From the NCBI GenBank assembly GCA_007123395.1, contig SKLD01000127.1, positions 1 through 7,551 on the forward strand: 7,551 nucleotides of DNA. The letters are read 5' to 3'. This document shows, piece after piece, positions 6,774 through 7,551 of the stretch. This stretch comes from Opitutales bacterium. GTDB taxonomy: Bacteria; Verrucomicrobiota; Verrucomicrobiia; Opitutales; Oceanipulchritudinaceae. Each line of letters opens with the position of its first letter. Within the stretch, counting starts at the first letter, position 1. The notes beneath the pieces are model-generated. The model searched no databases. It had not been told where the DNA came from and was given only the letters and a program-made list of their open reading frames with translations. The position numbers were made by a program, and so were the translations under genes.

Positions 6774-7102
6774 AATCGTAAGCTATACCCGATATCCGCT
6801 TTTTCCAGTGTAATTCGACATCCGGGTGACGATGGGATGGAATCGCGAAGCTGGCAGCTCCGAACGGCATCGTGTCGGGGAAAGTCCCGCTGCTTGACCG
6901 TCGCGGCTCTTCGAGCGAGGTCTCGGTTTGGGCAGGCCCGGCGCAGCGGAAAAGTGATCGGCACAACCACCAGTAACGCGTGAACACAGGACTTGCCCCA
7001 ACACGCTAACCCGTGCCTTCTTGGCTCTACGATCCGCCCGCATACGCTTACTTCTTCTTTGTCGGAGTTACGTCGAGCCGCGGCAAAGGCCGCGACGGAT
7101 AA
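6774..7102. other. Non-coding region upstream of mcsA (329 bp)
   Basis: I see no convincing gene here. Short frames exist on both strands but are Arg/Ser/Pro-rich and lack family resemblance. The part next to mcsA (6774-6815) is richer in A/T and probably holds the operon promoter. A small GC hairpin lies at 7079-7094 (CGCGGC, loop AAAG, GCCGCG), just past the stop of the transposase remnant and without a T-run. A minus-strand frame end, LDVTPTKKK then TAA (7077-7048), resembles the McsB C-terminus. A degenerate palindrome-like stretch lies at 6985-7016. No tRNA, CIRCE element or complete CtsR box was found. Confidence 0.6.
6782..6813 (-). promoter_or_regulatory. Candidate promoter of the mcsA-mcsB-clpC operon
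   Basis: On the minus strand a TTACAC element (6813-6808) and a TATAGC element (6787-6782) each match the sigma-70 consensus at four of six positions. The 20-base spacer is longer than the ideal 17, so this is only a candidate. If TATAGC is the -10 box, transcription would start within a few bases of the mcsA ATG at 6773. That would make a leaderless or very short-leader message and would fit the missing Shine-Dalgarno sequence. Confidence 0.2.
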
Positions 7103-7539
7103 TCATCTCCGCGGATCCTCAAGGGCACGGTATCCCGCCCGTGCCGCCGCCCCTGCTCCCTTTCCGAACATCAGCAGACGGGAGCACGCAAGCGCCTCCT
7201 TCGTGTCCTCCGCCGCTGGGAAACAAGCGGCAAGGGCGTGGCAGAGAGATTCCCTCCCCGCCAACGCTTCCGTGTAGCCGCACCAGCGGTAGTTCTCGGA
7301 CTGATCCGTCAGGCCCGCCCGCACCGCGTTCAAGTCGATGTAGGCCGCGTTCCGACCCACCAGCAAGGGCGTGTCCTGCACAAGCACGCTGCACAAGCGC
7401 TCCGCCCAAAGCGCGCCCGCCGTCCCGCGCGCGAGGTTGAACCACCGCGTGTAGCGTTGCCGCAAGGTACGCATGAACTCCGCGATATTACATGATACAC
7501 CGCAGGCCCGTATTATAATTTTATACAAATTTCTCCCAT
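7103..7539 (-). pseudogene. REP-associated tyrosine transposase (RAYT), internally deleted remnant
   Basis: The readable part (7480-7103) carries typical RAYT/IS200-like C-terminal sequence: EFMRTLRQRYTRWFN, then ALWAERLCSVLV, AAYIDLNAVRAGL, YRWCGYTEALAG and LMFGKGA. RAYTs are single-strand Y1 HUH nucleases that act on REP palindromes. The N-terminal hallmark GPAVYHVISR is present at 7509-7480 but in a different frame. In that frame an ATG at 7539 is followed eight codons later by TAA (7515-7513). The N-terminal motif runs straight into EFMRTL, so the segment that should lie between them, including the HUH metal-binding motif and probably the catalytic Tyr region, is missing. The C-terminus also stops early after about 125 residues of this half, without the usual final domain. 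Taken as one open frame it could start only at TTG 7528 or ATG 7474. I judge it non-functional. The flank from 7510 to 7551 is much richer in A/T than the rest of the window. Confidence 0.85.
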
Positions 7540-7551
7540 TGTGGAATTATC

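Noticed and set aside
6883..6899. Possible CtsR box upstream of mcsA (GGTCAAG on the minus strand)
   Set aside because: Only one heptad resembles the consensus. The second, three bases on, reads CGGGACT and does not match the required tandem repeat.
6783..7043. An 86-codon minus-strand frame upstream of mcsA
   Set aside because: It is Arg/Ser/Pro-rich, shows no family resemblance, and overlaps the probable promoter. It looks like a chance frame in GC-rich non-coding DNA.
7079..7094. Hairpin just past the transposase remnant as a terminator
   Set aside because: It has a six-pair GC stem but no T-run on either strand, and GC-rich DNA yields such stems easily.

Overview
This is a GC-rich window with one dominant unit: a three-gene minus-strand operon, mcsA-mcsB-clpC (6773 to 2638). 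It encodes the protein-arginine phosphorylation and unfolding machinery: a zinc-binding activator, a protein-arginine kinase and a ClpP-partner AAA+ unfoldase. Clustered mcsAB-clpC is classically a Firmicutes arrangement. However, the high GC, the weak or absent Shine-Dalgarno sequences, the style of the small conserved hypothetical gene and the REP/RAYT remnants fit a member of the Verrucomicrobiota (Opitutae-like) better. That placement is inferred from recalled family resemblance, not from a search.

Layout from left to right. Positions 2-64 hold two short GGAG-headed palindromes in inverted orientation, which look like a REPIN/BIME-type element. Positions 83-613 (-) encode a conserved hypothetical protein. 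A PPP-family metallophosphoesterase (about 639-1358, +) is divergent from it, with almost no gap between the two start codons. An MFS transporter (1346-2569, -) meets the phosphatase tail to tail with a 13-bp overlap. It lies 68 bp downstream of clpC on the same strand, so it could receive clpC read-through. Then come clpC (2638-5148), mcsB (5155-6258) and mcsA (6255-6773). The mcsA stop overlaps the mcsB start (ATGA), and mcsB and clpC are 6 bp apart. Positions 6774-7102 are non-coding and probably hold the operon promoter. The right edge (7103-7539, -) is a broken REP-associated tyrosine transposase (RAYT). Its N-terminal motif and its C-terminal half lie in different frames, and the catalytic HUH segment between them is missing.

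How the genes work together. McsA would activate McsB, which phosphorylates arginines on damaged or regulatory proteins. The ClpC N-domain recognises phosphoarginine, and ClpC threads the substrate into ClpP, which is not encoded in this window. The residues expected for each step are present: four CxxC pairs in McsA, the catalytic and RDxxRA motifs in McsB, two GTEH glutamates in the ClpC N-domain and an LGF ClpP-docking tripeptide. No ctsR gene lies upstream of mcsA, although it does in the Bacillus operon.

I found no clear evidence of a wholly new system. The best leads are the REPIN plus decayed RAYT, the ctsR-less McsAB-ClpC operon, the near-zero divergent gap at 613/639, and a short C-terminal peptide (DVTP-x-KKK) that occurs both at the end of McsB and in an orphan reading-frame end beside the RAYT remnant. 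I saw no tRNA, rRNA, CRISPR array or complete insertion sequence.
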